DNA from: JANNGZ01 sp031404155 | GTDB taxonomy: Bacteria > Pseudomonadota > Gammaproteobacteria > Burkholderiales > Burkholderiaceae_C | Direction: 5' to 3' | Assembly (NCBI GenBank): GCA_031404155.1 | Contig: JANNGZ010000013.1 | Location: 1-5,617, forward strand | DNA length: 5,617 nucleotides | In this document: positions 1 through 5,617 of the stretch, one piece after another | How positions within the stretch are numbered: position 1 is the stretch's first letter | Layout of the letters: every line of letters begins with the position of its first letter | Translations under genes and position numbers: made by a program | Notes under the pieces: model-generated | Told to the model about the DNA's origin: nothing | The model's input: only the letters and a program-made list of their open reading frames with translations | The model's database searches: none

Positions 1-829
1 GCGCGCCGTTCACCTGCGCCTTCTCCAGCCAGTCGCGCACGAACTGCTTGTCGTAGCTCGGCGGGTTGCTGCCTTCGGCATAACTCTCCACCGGCCAGTA
101 GCGCGACGAGTCGGGGGTGAGCACCTCGTCCATCAGCGTCAGCGTGCCGAGTTCGTCGAGCCCGAACTCGAACTTGGTGTCGGCAATGATGATGCCGCGG
201 CCGAGCGCGTAGTCGGCCGCTTCGCGGTAGAGGCGGGTCGACACCACGCGCACCTGCGCGGCCAGCGCCGGGCCGATCAGCGCGGCGGCCTGCTCGAAGG
301 AGATGTTCTCGTCATGCGCGCCCGCTTCGGCCTTGGTGGCGGGGGTGAAGATCGGCTCGGGCAGCTTGCTCGCATTCTTCAACCCCGGCGGCAATTTCAC
401 GCCGCAAACTTCGCCGCTTTGCCGGTACTCGGCCCAGCCGCTGCCCGCCAGGTAGCCGCGCACCACGGCTTCGATCGGCAGGGGCTTGAGCCGCTTGACC
501 AGCATCGAGCGGCCGCGCACCTGGGCCCGTTCTTGCGGCGCCACCACGGTTTCAGGGTCGGCGCCGGTGAGGTGGTTGGGCACCACATGGGACAGGCGCG
601 CAAACCAGAACAGCGCCACGCGGGTGAGCAATTCGCCCTTGCCCGGAATCGGCTCGCCCATCACCACGTCGAAGGCCGAAAGGCGGTCGCTGGCCACCAT
701 GAGCAGGCGGTCGCTGCCCACCGCGTAGTTGTCGCGTACCTTGCCCCTCGCGACCAGGGGGAGCGACTTCAAGTCGCTTTGCAGCAGCGGCAGGGAGTGG
801 AGATTCGATGGCAGCGGATCCGAAGACAT
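1..829 (-). CDS. purC: Phosphoribosylaminoimidazole-succinocarboxamide (SAICAR) synthase, C-terminus beyond window
   Basis: PurC joins aspartate to CAIR using ATP to form SAICAR, in de novo purine synthesis in the cytosol. The window contains 276 codons from ATG 829; the frame is open to the left edge, so the stop is missing. Visible motifs are ARGKVRDNYAVG (27-38, nucleotide-binding strand-turn), VASDRLSAFD (45-54), LPIEAVVRGYLAGSGW (117-132, SAICAR synthetase signature 1), ATKAEAGAHDENISF (164-178) and IADTKFEFG (215-223, signature 2), then LMDEVLTPDSSRYW (232-245). The spacing fits the longer, about 300-residue type related to yeast Ade1 rather than the shorter, about 237-residue E. coli type, so roughly 20-30 residues are probably missing. 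No other start codon lies close upstream in frame, and no clear Shine-Dalgarno precedes the ATG, so translation may depend on coupling to fba 40 bp upstream. In related genomes purE and purK often follow; that region is outside this window. Confidence 0.96.
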   Translation of the reverse strand, partial: MSSDPLPSNLHSLPLLQSDLKSLPLVARGKVRDNYAVGSDRLLMVASDRLSAFDVVMGEPIPGKGELLTRVALFWFARLSHVVPNHLTGADPETVVAPQERAQVRGRSMLVKRLKPLPIEAVVRGYLAGSGWAEYRQSGEVCGVKLPPGLKNASKLPEPIFTPATKAEAGAHDENISFEQAAALIGPALAAQVRVVSTRLYREAADYALGRGIIIADTKFEFGLDELGTLTLMDEVLTPDSSRYWPVESYAEGSNPPSYDKQFVRDWLEKAQVNGA

Positions 830-841
830 GGCGCCGATTCT

Positions 842-854
842 AGAGGCGCCCTCT
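842..854 (-). other. Small hairpin in the fba-purC gap
   Basis: AGAGG (842-846) and CCTCT (850-854) form a 5-bp stem with a 3-base loop, placed about 12 bases before the purC start. The AGAGG on the minus strand (850-854) is the only Shine-Dalgarno-like run before purC, but it lies 20 bases from the ATG and inside the stem. There is no U-tract, so it does not look like a terminator. Its role, if any, is unknown. Confidence 0.2.
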
Positions 855-869
855 GGCTCGGCTGCGGGA

Positions 870-1934
870 TCAGACCACCTGCTGCGCCAGCGCCCCGCTC
901 GAATACTGCTTCGCCACGTCGCCCAAGGACATCGCCGCGATCTTCGCGCCTTGCCCCTCGCACCCAAACTGCAAATAACGCTGCTTGCAGATCGCCTTGG
1001 CCGCTTCACGCGCGGGTTTGAGGTAGTCGCGCGGGTCGAACTTGCCGCCGTTTTCATGCAGGTACTTGCGGATCGCGGCGGTCATTGCCAGGCGCACGTC
1101 GGTGTCGATGTTGACCTTGCGCACGCCATGTTTGATGGCTTCCTGGATCTCTTCCACCGGCACGCCGTAGGTCTCTTTCATGTCGCCGCCGTACTTGCGG
1201 ATTTCGGCCAGCAGGTCCTGCGGCACGCTGGAGCTGCCGTGCATCACCAGGTGGGTGTTCGGGATGCGGCGGTGGATTTCCTTGATGCGGCCGATGGCCA
1301 GGATGTCGCCGGTGGGTTTGCGGGTGAACTTGTAGGCGCCGTGGCTGGTGCCGATCGCGATCGCGAGCGCGTCGAGCTGGGTGCGCTTGACGAAGTCCGC
1401 GGCCTGCTCGGGGTCGGTGAGCAGCTGGTCCATCGTCATCGTGGCCTCGGTGCCGTGGCCGTCTTCCTTGTCGCCGCGCATCGTCTCCAGCGAGCCGAGG
1501 CAACCGAGTTCGCCCTCCACCGTGACGCCGAGCGCATGCGCCATGTCGACCACCTTGCGGGTCACGTCGACGTTGTAGTCGTAGCTGGCGATGGTCTTGC
1601 CGTCGGCCTGCAGGCTGCCGTCCATCATCACCGAGCTGAAGCCGAGGTCGATCGCGCCGCGGCACACCTCGGGGCTCTGGCCGTGGTCCTGGTGCATCAC
1701 CAGCGGAATCTTTGGGTAGCTCTCGATCGCAGCGGCGATCAGGTGTTTGATGAAGGCCTCGCCCGCGTACTTGCGCGCCCCGGCGCTGGCTTGCAGGATC
1801 ACCGGCGCGCCGACCTCTTCGGCCGCGGCCATCACGGCCTGCACCTGCTCGAGGTTGTTGACGTTGAAGGCCGGAATGCCATAACCGTTTTGTGCGGCAT
1901 GGTCGAGCAGCTGGCGCATGGAGACGAGTGGCAT
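870..1934 (-). CDS. fba: Fructose-bisphosphate aldolase, class II, Calvin-type
   Basis: This zinc aldolase reversibly splits fructose-1,6-bisphosphate into dihydroxyacetone phosphate and glyceraldehyde-3-phosphate, and Calvin-type members can also act on sedoheptulose-1,7-bisphosphate. The 354 residues have the usual length. IPLVMHQDHG (76-85) is class II signature 1, with catalytic D83 and zinc ligand H84. VEGELGCLGSLE (139-150) is signature 2. H198 in GTSHGAYKF and H232 in VMHGSSSVP complete the zinc site, and KVNIDTD (273-279) forms part of the phosphate/substrate loop. FGCEGQGAKI near the C-terminus is typical of this subgroup. I chose the ATG at 1934 because AAAGGA lies 6 bases upstream and because the family starts MPLVS or MALVS. 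An in-frame ATG at 2027 overlapping the pyk stop would add 31 residues but lacks a ribosome-binding site. The gene stops at TGA 870-872, 40 bp before purC. The symbol cbbA is also used for this gene in related organisms; nothing here proves a Calvin cycle role. Confidence 0.97.
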   Translation of the reverse strand: MPLVSMRQLLDHAAQNGYGIPAFNVNNLEQVQAVMAAAEEVGAPVILQASAGARKYAGEAFIKHLIAAAIESYPKIPLVMHQDHGQSPEVCRGAIDLGFSSVMMDGSLQADGKTIASYDYNVDVTRKVVDMAHALGVTVEGELGCLGSLETMRGDKEDGHGTEATMTMDQLLTDPEQAADFVKRTQLDALAIAIGTSHGAYKFTRKPTGDILAIGRIKEIHRRIPNTHLVMHGSSSVPQDLLAEIRKYGGDMKETYGVPVEEIQEAIKHGVRKVNIDTDVRLAMTAAIRKYLHENGGKFDPRDYLKPAREAAKAICKQRYLQFGCEGQGAKIAAMSLGDVAKQYSSGALAQQVV

Positions 1935-1940
1935 GGCGGG

Positions 1941-1946
1941 TCCTTT
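1941..1946 (-). promoter_or_regulatory. Ribosome-binding site of fba
   Basis: On the minus strand the hexamer AAAGGA is followed by six bases (CCCGCC) and then the ATG at 1934. This is a good Shine-Dalgarno match at normal spacing. It decides the start of fba in favour of 1934 over the in-frame ATG at 2027. Confidence 0.75.
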
Positions 1947-1980
1947 GAAGGCGGGAAGGGTTCGGGGAATGCTGCGCTGA

Positions 1981-1986
1981 ATTTTA
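1981..1986 (-). promoter_or_regulatory. -10-like hexamer TAAAAT in the pyk-fba gap
   Basis: On the minus strand TAAAAT matches five of six positions of the sigma-70 -10 box and is the only A/T-rich run in the 89-bp gap. A start near 1974 would give a leader of about 40 bases containing the fba ribosome-binding site. No recognisable -35 box lies 16-18 bp upstream, and that space is taken by the GC-rich hairpin, so this is only a candidate for an fba promoter. Confidence 0.2.
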
Positions 1987-1991
1987 GGCGT

Positions 1992-2013
1992 CGCGGCGCC
2001 GAACCGGGCCGCG
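1992..2013 (-). other. GC-rich hairpin just after the pyk stop, without U-tract
   Basis: CGCGGC (1992-1997) pairs with GCCGCG (2008-2013), and CCG (1999-2001) pairs with CGG (2005-2007) around a 3-base loop, leaving a single bulged base at 1998. In the pyk-fba transcript this 9-bp hairpin begins about 10 bases after the pyk stop. What follows on the minus strand is ACGCCTAAAATTC, which has no run of U, so it is not a standard intrinsic terminator. It could stabilise the upstream mRNA or slow transcription, or it may be a by-product of high GC content. Confidence 0.35.
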
Positions 2014-2023
2014 TTCGCCGGTG

Positions 2024-3454
2024 TCATTCCACACGGCAGACCTTCAACATGTTGGTGCCGCCGGGGTAGCCCATCGGCTCGCCGCAGGTGATGGCGTAGG
2101 TGTCGCCGGGGCGCAGCACGTCGAGCGCCACCAGCAGCTTCTCGGCCGCGGTCAAGGCCGCGTCGCGCTCGTCCAGGCTGGGCATCAGCAGCGGCCGGAT
2201 GTTGCGGTAGAGGGCCATGCGGCGCTGCGTCACGGCTTGAGTGGTCAGCCCGTAGATGGGGGTGTGCAGGCGCCAGCGGCTCATCCACAGCGCGGTGGAG
2301 CCGCTCTCGGTGAGCGCCAGGATCGCCTTGCAGCCGAGGTGGTGCGCGGTGAACAGCGCGCCCATCGCAATCGTCTGGTCGATGCGGCCGAAGGTCTTGT
2401 TGCTGAAGTCGGCGTCAAGGCGAATTTCTTCGGCGCGTTCGGCCTCGACACAGATGGCGGCCATCGCCTCCACCGTCTCCACCGGGTACTTGCCGGCGGC
2501 GGTTTCGGCGCTGAGCATCACCGCGTCGGTGCCGTCGAGCACCGCGTTGGCCACGTCGCTCACCTCGGCGCGGGTGGGCACCGGGTTGACGATCATGCTT
2601 TCCATCATCTGGGTGGCGGTGATCGCGAGCTTGTCGAACGCCCGCGCCATCTTGATCATGCGTTTTTGCAGCGCCGGCACCGCGGCATTGCCCACCTCCA
2701 CCGCCAGGTCGCCGCGCGCCACCATGATGCCGTCGCTGGCCTTGACGATCGCTTCCAGCGCCGGTATCGCCTCGCTGCGCTCGATCTTGGCGATCAGGCC
2801 CGGCTTGTGACGCCAGGGCTCGCCGGCCACGTTGGCGAGCTGGCGCGCCATCTCCATGTCGGTGGCGCTCTTGGGGAAGCTGACCGCGAGGTACTCGGCC
2901 TGGAAGGCCATCGCTGTCTTGATGTCGTCCATGTCCTTGGCGGTGAGCGCGGGCGCGGTGAGGCCGCCGCCCTGCTTGTTGATGCCCTTGTTGTTGGAGA
3001 GCTCGCCGCCCACCCGCACCACGGTGTGCACCGCCTGGCCGACCACGCTGTCCACGTCGAGCACCAGCAGGCCGTCGTTGAGCAGCAGCACGTCGCCGGG
3101 TTTCACGTCGCGCGGCAGCTCCTTGTAGTCCAGGCCCACGGCCCCGTCGTCGCCGGGTGTTTCGCGCGCGCCGTCGAGCACGAATTTCGCGCCCTTGACC
3201 AGCATCGTCTTGCCGTTGGCGAACTTGCCGACCCGGATTTTCGGCCCCTGCAGGTCGGCCATGATCGCCACCGCCTTGCCCACACGTTCAGCGGTTTCGC
3301 GCACCAGCTTGGCACGGTCGATATGGTCCTGCGCGCTGCCGTGCGAGAAGTTCAGGCGCACCACATCCACGCCCGCGCGCAGGATGCGTTCGAGCATCTC
3401 GGGCGACGAGGTGGCGGGGCCGAGGGTGGCGACGATCTTGGTCTGACGGTGCAT
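2024..3454 (-). CDS. pyk: Pyruvate kinase, PykA (PK II) type
   Basis: Pyruvate kinase transfers phosphate from phosphoenolpyruvate to ADP, giving pyruvate and ATP in the last step of glycolysis in the cytosol. The 476 residues match the usual length. The N-terminal TKIVATLGPAT and RLNFSHG (R33, N35, S37) start the A domain. DLQGPKIR (67-74) leads into the mobile B domain (about 75-170). LIAKIERSEAI (220-230) is the pyruvate kinase signature with catalytic K223 and metal ligand E225; ARGDLAVEVG supplies D249, and ITATQMMESM follows at 278-287. The C-terminal domain ends in KVCRVE. The sequence resembles E. coli PykA (e.g. GGPLSNNKGIN-like VGGELSNNKGIN) more than PykF. The ATG at 3454 is the only start codon in frame between the maeB stop and the family N-terminus. 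Lys72 in GPKIR suggests a K+-independent enzyme. It lies between maeB (75 bp) and fba (89 bp). Identity is firm; allosteric behaviour cannot be read from the sequence. Confidence 0.97.
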   Translation of the reverse strand: MHRQTKIVATLGPATSSPEMLERILRAGVDVVRLNFSHGSAQDHIDRAKLVRETAERVGKAVAIMADLQGPKIRVGKFANGKTMLVKGAKFVLDGARETPGDDGAVGLDYKELPRDVKPGDVLLLNDGLLVLDVDSVVGQAVHTVVRVGGELSNNKGINKQGGGLTAPALTAKDMDDIKTAMAFQAEYLAVSFPKSATDMEMARQLANVAGEPWRHKPGLIAKIERSEAIPALEAIVKASDGIMVARGDLAVEVGNAAVPALQKRMIKMARAFDKLAITATQMMESMIVNPVPTRAEVSDVANAVLDGTDAVMLSAETAAGKYPVETVEAMAAICVEAERAEEIRLDADFSNKTFGRIDQTIAMGALFTAHHLGCKAILALTESGSTALWMSRWRLHTPIYGLTTQAVTQRRMALYRNIRPLLMPSLDERDAALTAAEKLLVALDVLRPGDTYAITCGEPMGYPGGTNMLKVCRVE

Positions 3455-3458
3455 GGGC

Positions 3459-3465
3459 GCTCTTT
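3459..3465 (-). promoter_or_regulatory. Weak ribosome-binding site of pyk
   Basis: The minus strand reads GAAAGAG, then CGCC C, then ATG at 3454. The AAAGAG/GAG core is a partial match to the anti-Shine-Dalgarno sequence at plausible spacing. It is weaker than the fba site but is the only purine-rich run in position. Confidence 0.45.
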
Positions 3466-3474
3466 CGTGGGCCG

Positions 3475-3487
3475 GCCGATTATCGGC
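3475..3487. promoter_or_regulatory. Perfect dyad overlapping a -10-like hexamer upstream of pyk
   Basis: The plus strand reads GCCGAT-T-ATCGGC, a perfect 6-bp inverted repeat around one central base. On the minus strand it contains GATAAT (3479-3484), five of six matches to the sigma-70 -10 consensus. A start site about 7 bases downstream would leave a leader of roughly 18 bases before the pyk ATG. No convincing -35 hexamer is present at 16-18 bp, so a promoter is uncertain. The dyad could be an operator for an unidentified repressor or simply chance. Adjacent GGCCGGCC (3470-3477) is also self-complementary. Confidence 0.3.
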
Positions 3488-3529
3488 GCGCGAGTCACCC
3501 GCACGGCCCGAGGGCGTGGGACCGCCGGC

Positions 3530-5617
3530 TCAGTGGCGCAGCGCCGCCGCTTCCGCCGCGTCCGCCACCGCCAGCGCGCTCATGTTCACGATGCGCCGCA
3601 CCGTGGCCGACGGGGTGAGGATGTGCACCGGCATCGCCGCGCCGAGCAGGATCGGGCCGACGGTGATGCCCTGGCCGCCGGTCATCTTGAGCACGTTGAA
3701 CAGGATGTTCGCGGCGTCGATGTTGGGCAGCAGCAGCAGGTTGGCCTCGCCGGTGAGCGTGCTCTCGGGCAGGAAGCTGCGCCGAATTTCCTCCGACAGC
3801 GCGGCGTCGCCCTGCATCTCGCCCTCGCATTCCACGCCCGGCGCCAAGCGCTTGAACAGCTCGGCCGCGAGGCGCATGCGCTTGGCCGACGCGCGCGCCG
3901 ACGAGCCGAACATCGAGTGCGAAAGGAACGCCACCTTGGGCGGCAGGCCGAAGCGGCGCAGTTCGTCGGCGGCCATCGCGGCGATCTCGGCCAGCTCCTG
4001 GGCGCTGGGCTCCTCGTTGACGAAGGTGTCGGCGATGAACAGGGTGCGCTGCGGCAGCATCACCGCGTTCATCGTGGCGAAGCCGCTGGCACCCGCTTTC
4101 AGGCCGATGACGCTGCGCACATGCTCCAGGTGCGAGTCGAACCGGCCGACCAGCCCGGTGAGCATCGCGTCGGCCTCGCCGCGCTTGACCATCAGCGCCG
4201 CGATCAGCGTGTTGGAGCGGCGCACCGTGGCCTTGGCGATGTCGGGCGTGACGCCTTCGCGGCCGAGCAGCTGCTGGTAGGTTTCCCAGTACTGGCGGTA
4301 GCGCGGGTCGTCGTCGGGGTTCACCACCTCGACATCGCGGCCGAGCTTCAGGCGCAGGCCGGCACGTTCGATGCGCGTCTGGATCACCGCCGGGCGGCCG
4401 ATCAGGATCGGCTCGGCCAGCGCCTCGTCGAGCACCGTCTGCACCGCGCGCAAGACCCGCTCGTCCTCACCTTGCGCATAGGCCACCCGTGCCGTGTTTT
4501 TGGCAAATGAGGCCTTGGCCGCGGCGAACACCGGGCGCATCACCATGCCGGTCTGGTAGACGAATCGGGTGAGCGACTGGCGGTAGGCGTCCAGGTCCTT
4601 GATCGGCCGCGTCGCCACGCCGCTGTCGGCCGCGGCCTTGGCCACCGCGGGGGCGATGCGCAGGATCAGGCGCGAATCGAAGGGCGTCGGGATGATGTAG
4701 TCGGGGCCGAATTGCAGCTCCTGCCCGGCGTAGGCCGCGGCCACCTCGTCGCTCATCTCGGCCTTGGCCAGCGCGGCGATTTCGCGCACGCAGGCCAGTT
4801 TCATTTCCTCGGTGATGCGGGTGGCGCCGCAGTCCAAGGCGCCTCTGAAGATGTAGGGAAAACACAGCACGTTGTTGACCTGGTTCGGATAGTCCGAACG
4901 GCCGGTGGCGATGATGCAATCCGGCCGCGCCTCGCGCGCCAGCTCGGGCCGGATTTCGGGCTCGGGGTTGGCCAGCGCCAGGATGATCGGCTTGACCGCC
5001 ATCGACATCACCATCTGCGGCGTGAGCACTCCCGCGGCGGAGCAGCCGAGGAAGACGTCGCAGCCGGCCATCACGTCGGCCAGCGTGCGCGCGGGGGTTT
5101 TCTGGCAGTAGCGCTGTTTGCTCTCGTCGAGTTTGCCGGTGCGTGCGTCCTCACGTTCGTGCTGGACCACGCCGCGCGAGTCGACCACGAAGATGTTCTC
5201 GCGCTTGATGCCCAGGCCGACCATGATGTCCAGGCAGGCGATGGCCGCCGCGCCGGCGCCGCTGGACACCAGCTTGATCGCCCCCGCCTGCTTGCCCACC
5301 AGCTCCAGCCCGTTGAGCAGCGCCGCGCCGGAGATGATCGCGGTGCCATGCTGGTCGTCGTGGAAGACCGGGCTCTTCATCCGCTCCTTGAGCGCCCGTT
5401 CGATATAAAAACACTCGGGCGCCTTGATGTCCTCAAGGTTCACGCCACCCAGCGTGGGCTCCAGCGCGGCGATGATCTCGATGAGTTTGTCCGGGTCCTT
5501 CTCTGCGAGCTCGATGTCGAACACGTCGATGCCGGCGAACTTCTTGAACAGGCAGCCCTTGCCTTCCATCACCGGCTTGGCCGCCAGCGGGCCGATGTCG
5601 CCCAGGCCGAGCACCGC
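3530..5617 (-). CDS. maeB: NADP-dependent malic enzyme with C-terminal phosphotransacetylase-like domain (N-terminus beyond window)
   Basis: MaeB decarboxylates malate oxidatively to pyruvate and CO2, producing NAD(P)H; it is a soluble cytosolic enzyme. The window shows 695 residues ending in TGA at 3530-3532. The start lies past the right edge: the first visible residues, AVLGLGDIGPLAAKPVMEGK, align near residue 75 of E. coli MaeB from memory, so about 70-75 residues are missing, including the usual catalytic Tyr region. Visible residues 1 to about 350 form the malic enzyme part, with the lysine-bearing KPVMEGK, the metal-binding FDIE and FHDDQHGTA, the Rossmann loop SGAGAAAIA (about 119-127), ALANPEPEI and TGRSDYPNQVNN. 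Residues from about 375 to 690 form a PTA-like domain (AYAQGEDERVLRA, VKRGEADAM, FIADTFVNEEP, ILTPSATVRRIVNM). In this hybrid family the PTA part is known as a regulatory domain, with acetyl-CoA inhibiting the E. coli enzyme. NADP preference is inferred from the family. The next gene, pyk, starts 75 bp downstream. Confidence 0.96.
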   Translation of the reverse strand, partial: AVLGLGDIGPLAAKPVMEGKGCLFKKFAGIDVFDIELAEKDPDKLIEIIAALEPTLGGVNLEDIKAPECFYIERALKERMKSPVFHDDQHGTAIISGAALLNGLELVGKQAGAIKLVSSGAGAAAIACLDIMVGLGIKRENIFVVDSRGVVQHEREDARTGKLDESKQRYCQKTPARTLADVMAGCDVFLGCSAAGVLTPQMVMSMAVKPIILALANPEPEIRPELAREARPDCIIATGRSDYPNQVNNVLCFPYIFRGALDCGATRITEEMKLACVREIAALAKAEMSDEVAAAYAGQELQFGPDYIIPTPFDSRLILRIAPAVAKAAADSGVATRPIKDLDAYRQSLTRFVYQTGMVMRPVFAAAKASFAKNTARVAYAQGEDERVLRAVQTVLDEALAEPILIGRPAVIQTRIERAGLRLKLGRDVEVVNPDDDPRYRQYWETYQQLLGREGVTPDIAKATVRRSNTLIAALMVKRGEADAMLTGLVGRFDSHLEHVRSVIGLKAGASGFATMNAVMLPQRTLFIADTFVNEEPSAQELAEIAAMAADELRRFGLPPKVAFLSHSMFGSSARASAKRMRLAAELFKRLAPGVECEGEMQGDAALSEEIRRSFLPESTLTGEANLLLLPNIDAANILFNVLKMTGGQGITVGPILLGAAMPVHILTPSATVRRIVNMSALAVADAAEAAALRH

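Noticed and set aside
739..961. 13-base direct repeat CCTTGCCCCTCGC at 739-751 and 949-961
   Set aside because: One copy encodes part of the conserved PurC motif ARGKVRD and the other part of the fba C-terminus FGCEGQGAK, in different reading frames; the match is best explained by chance in GC-rich coding DNA.
314..1021. Plus-strand open frame of 235 codons opposite purC and the fba end
   Set aside because: Composition is His/Arg/Ala-rich without motifs, and it lies across two well-supported minus-strand genes and their gap.
729..2069. Plus-strand open frame of 446 codons opposite fba
   Set aside because: It is in phase antisense to fba with the same high-GC explanation and His/Val/Ala-rich composition; no domain is visible.
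2699..2728. GDLAVEVG in pyruvate kinase instead of the more common GDLGVE
   Set aside because: The Ala replaces a Gly next to the metal-binding Asp, but from memory the same form is usual in betaproteobacterial PykA proteins, and all catalytic residues are intact.
2021..4510. Plus-strand open frame of 829 codons opposite pyk and the 3' part of maeB
   Set aside because: It is exactly in phase antisense to pyk and maeB, so it stays open simply because those genes avoid TTA, CTA and TCA codons. The product is a low-complexity His/Arg/Ala/Gly-rich sequence with no recognisable domain, and the minus strand encodes clear enzymes.
1..5617. Search for CRISPR arrays, tRNA or rRNA genes, insertion sequences, attachment sites, riboswitches and defence or toxin-antitoxin genes
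   Set aside because: Nothing found by eye: the coding density is near complete, gaps are 40-89 bp, and there are no regularly spaced repeats or transposase-like sequences.

Overview
The window comes from a high-GC bacterium, most likely a betaproteobacterium of the order Burkholderiales (Comamonadaceae or a Rubrivivax/Leptothrix/Methylibium-like relative). This placement rests on codons that almost always end in G or C, on protein sequences that read like Burkholderiales enzymes, and on the gene order pyk-fba-purC, which I recall as common in that order. No database search was possible, so treat the taxonomy as an inference.

All four genes lie on the minus strand, so the window reads right to left in transcription order. 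(1) maeB, a malic enzyme fused to a phosphotransacetylase-like domain, lacks its N-terminus because it runs off the right edge. (2) pyk encodes a complete PykA-type pyruvate kinase. (3) fba encodes a complete class II, Calvin-type fructose-bisphosphate aldolase. (4) purC encodes SAICAR synthase and lacks its C-terminus because it runs off the left edge. The gaps are 75, 89 and 40 bp. None holds another gene or a hairpin with a U-tract, so the four genes could be co-transcribed. There is weak evidence for internal promoters in front of pyk and fba. No stretch above 300 bases lacks a gene.

Three genes serve central carbon metabolism around the PEP-pyruvate-malate node: MaeB makes pyruvate and NAD(P)H from malate, Pyk makes pyruvate and ATP from PEP, and Fba interconverts fructose-1,6-bisphosphate and triose phosphates. 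PurC performs the aspartate-adding step of purine synthesis and probably continues into more pur genes beyond the left edge.

This is an ordinary housekeeping region. I found no mobile element, CRISPR array, RNA gene, defence system or novel multi-gene system. The points worth a second look are small: a perfect dyad overlapping a -10-like hexamer before pyk, a pyruvate kinase signature predicting K+-independence, an alternative fba start overlapping the pyk stop, a hairpin after pyk, the lack of a clear ribosome-binding site for purC, a cluster of A/T-ending codons at the MaeB domain junction, and a fully open in-frame linker between maeB and pyk.
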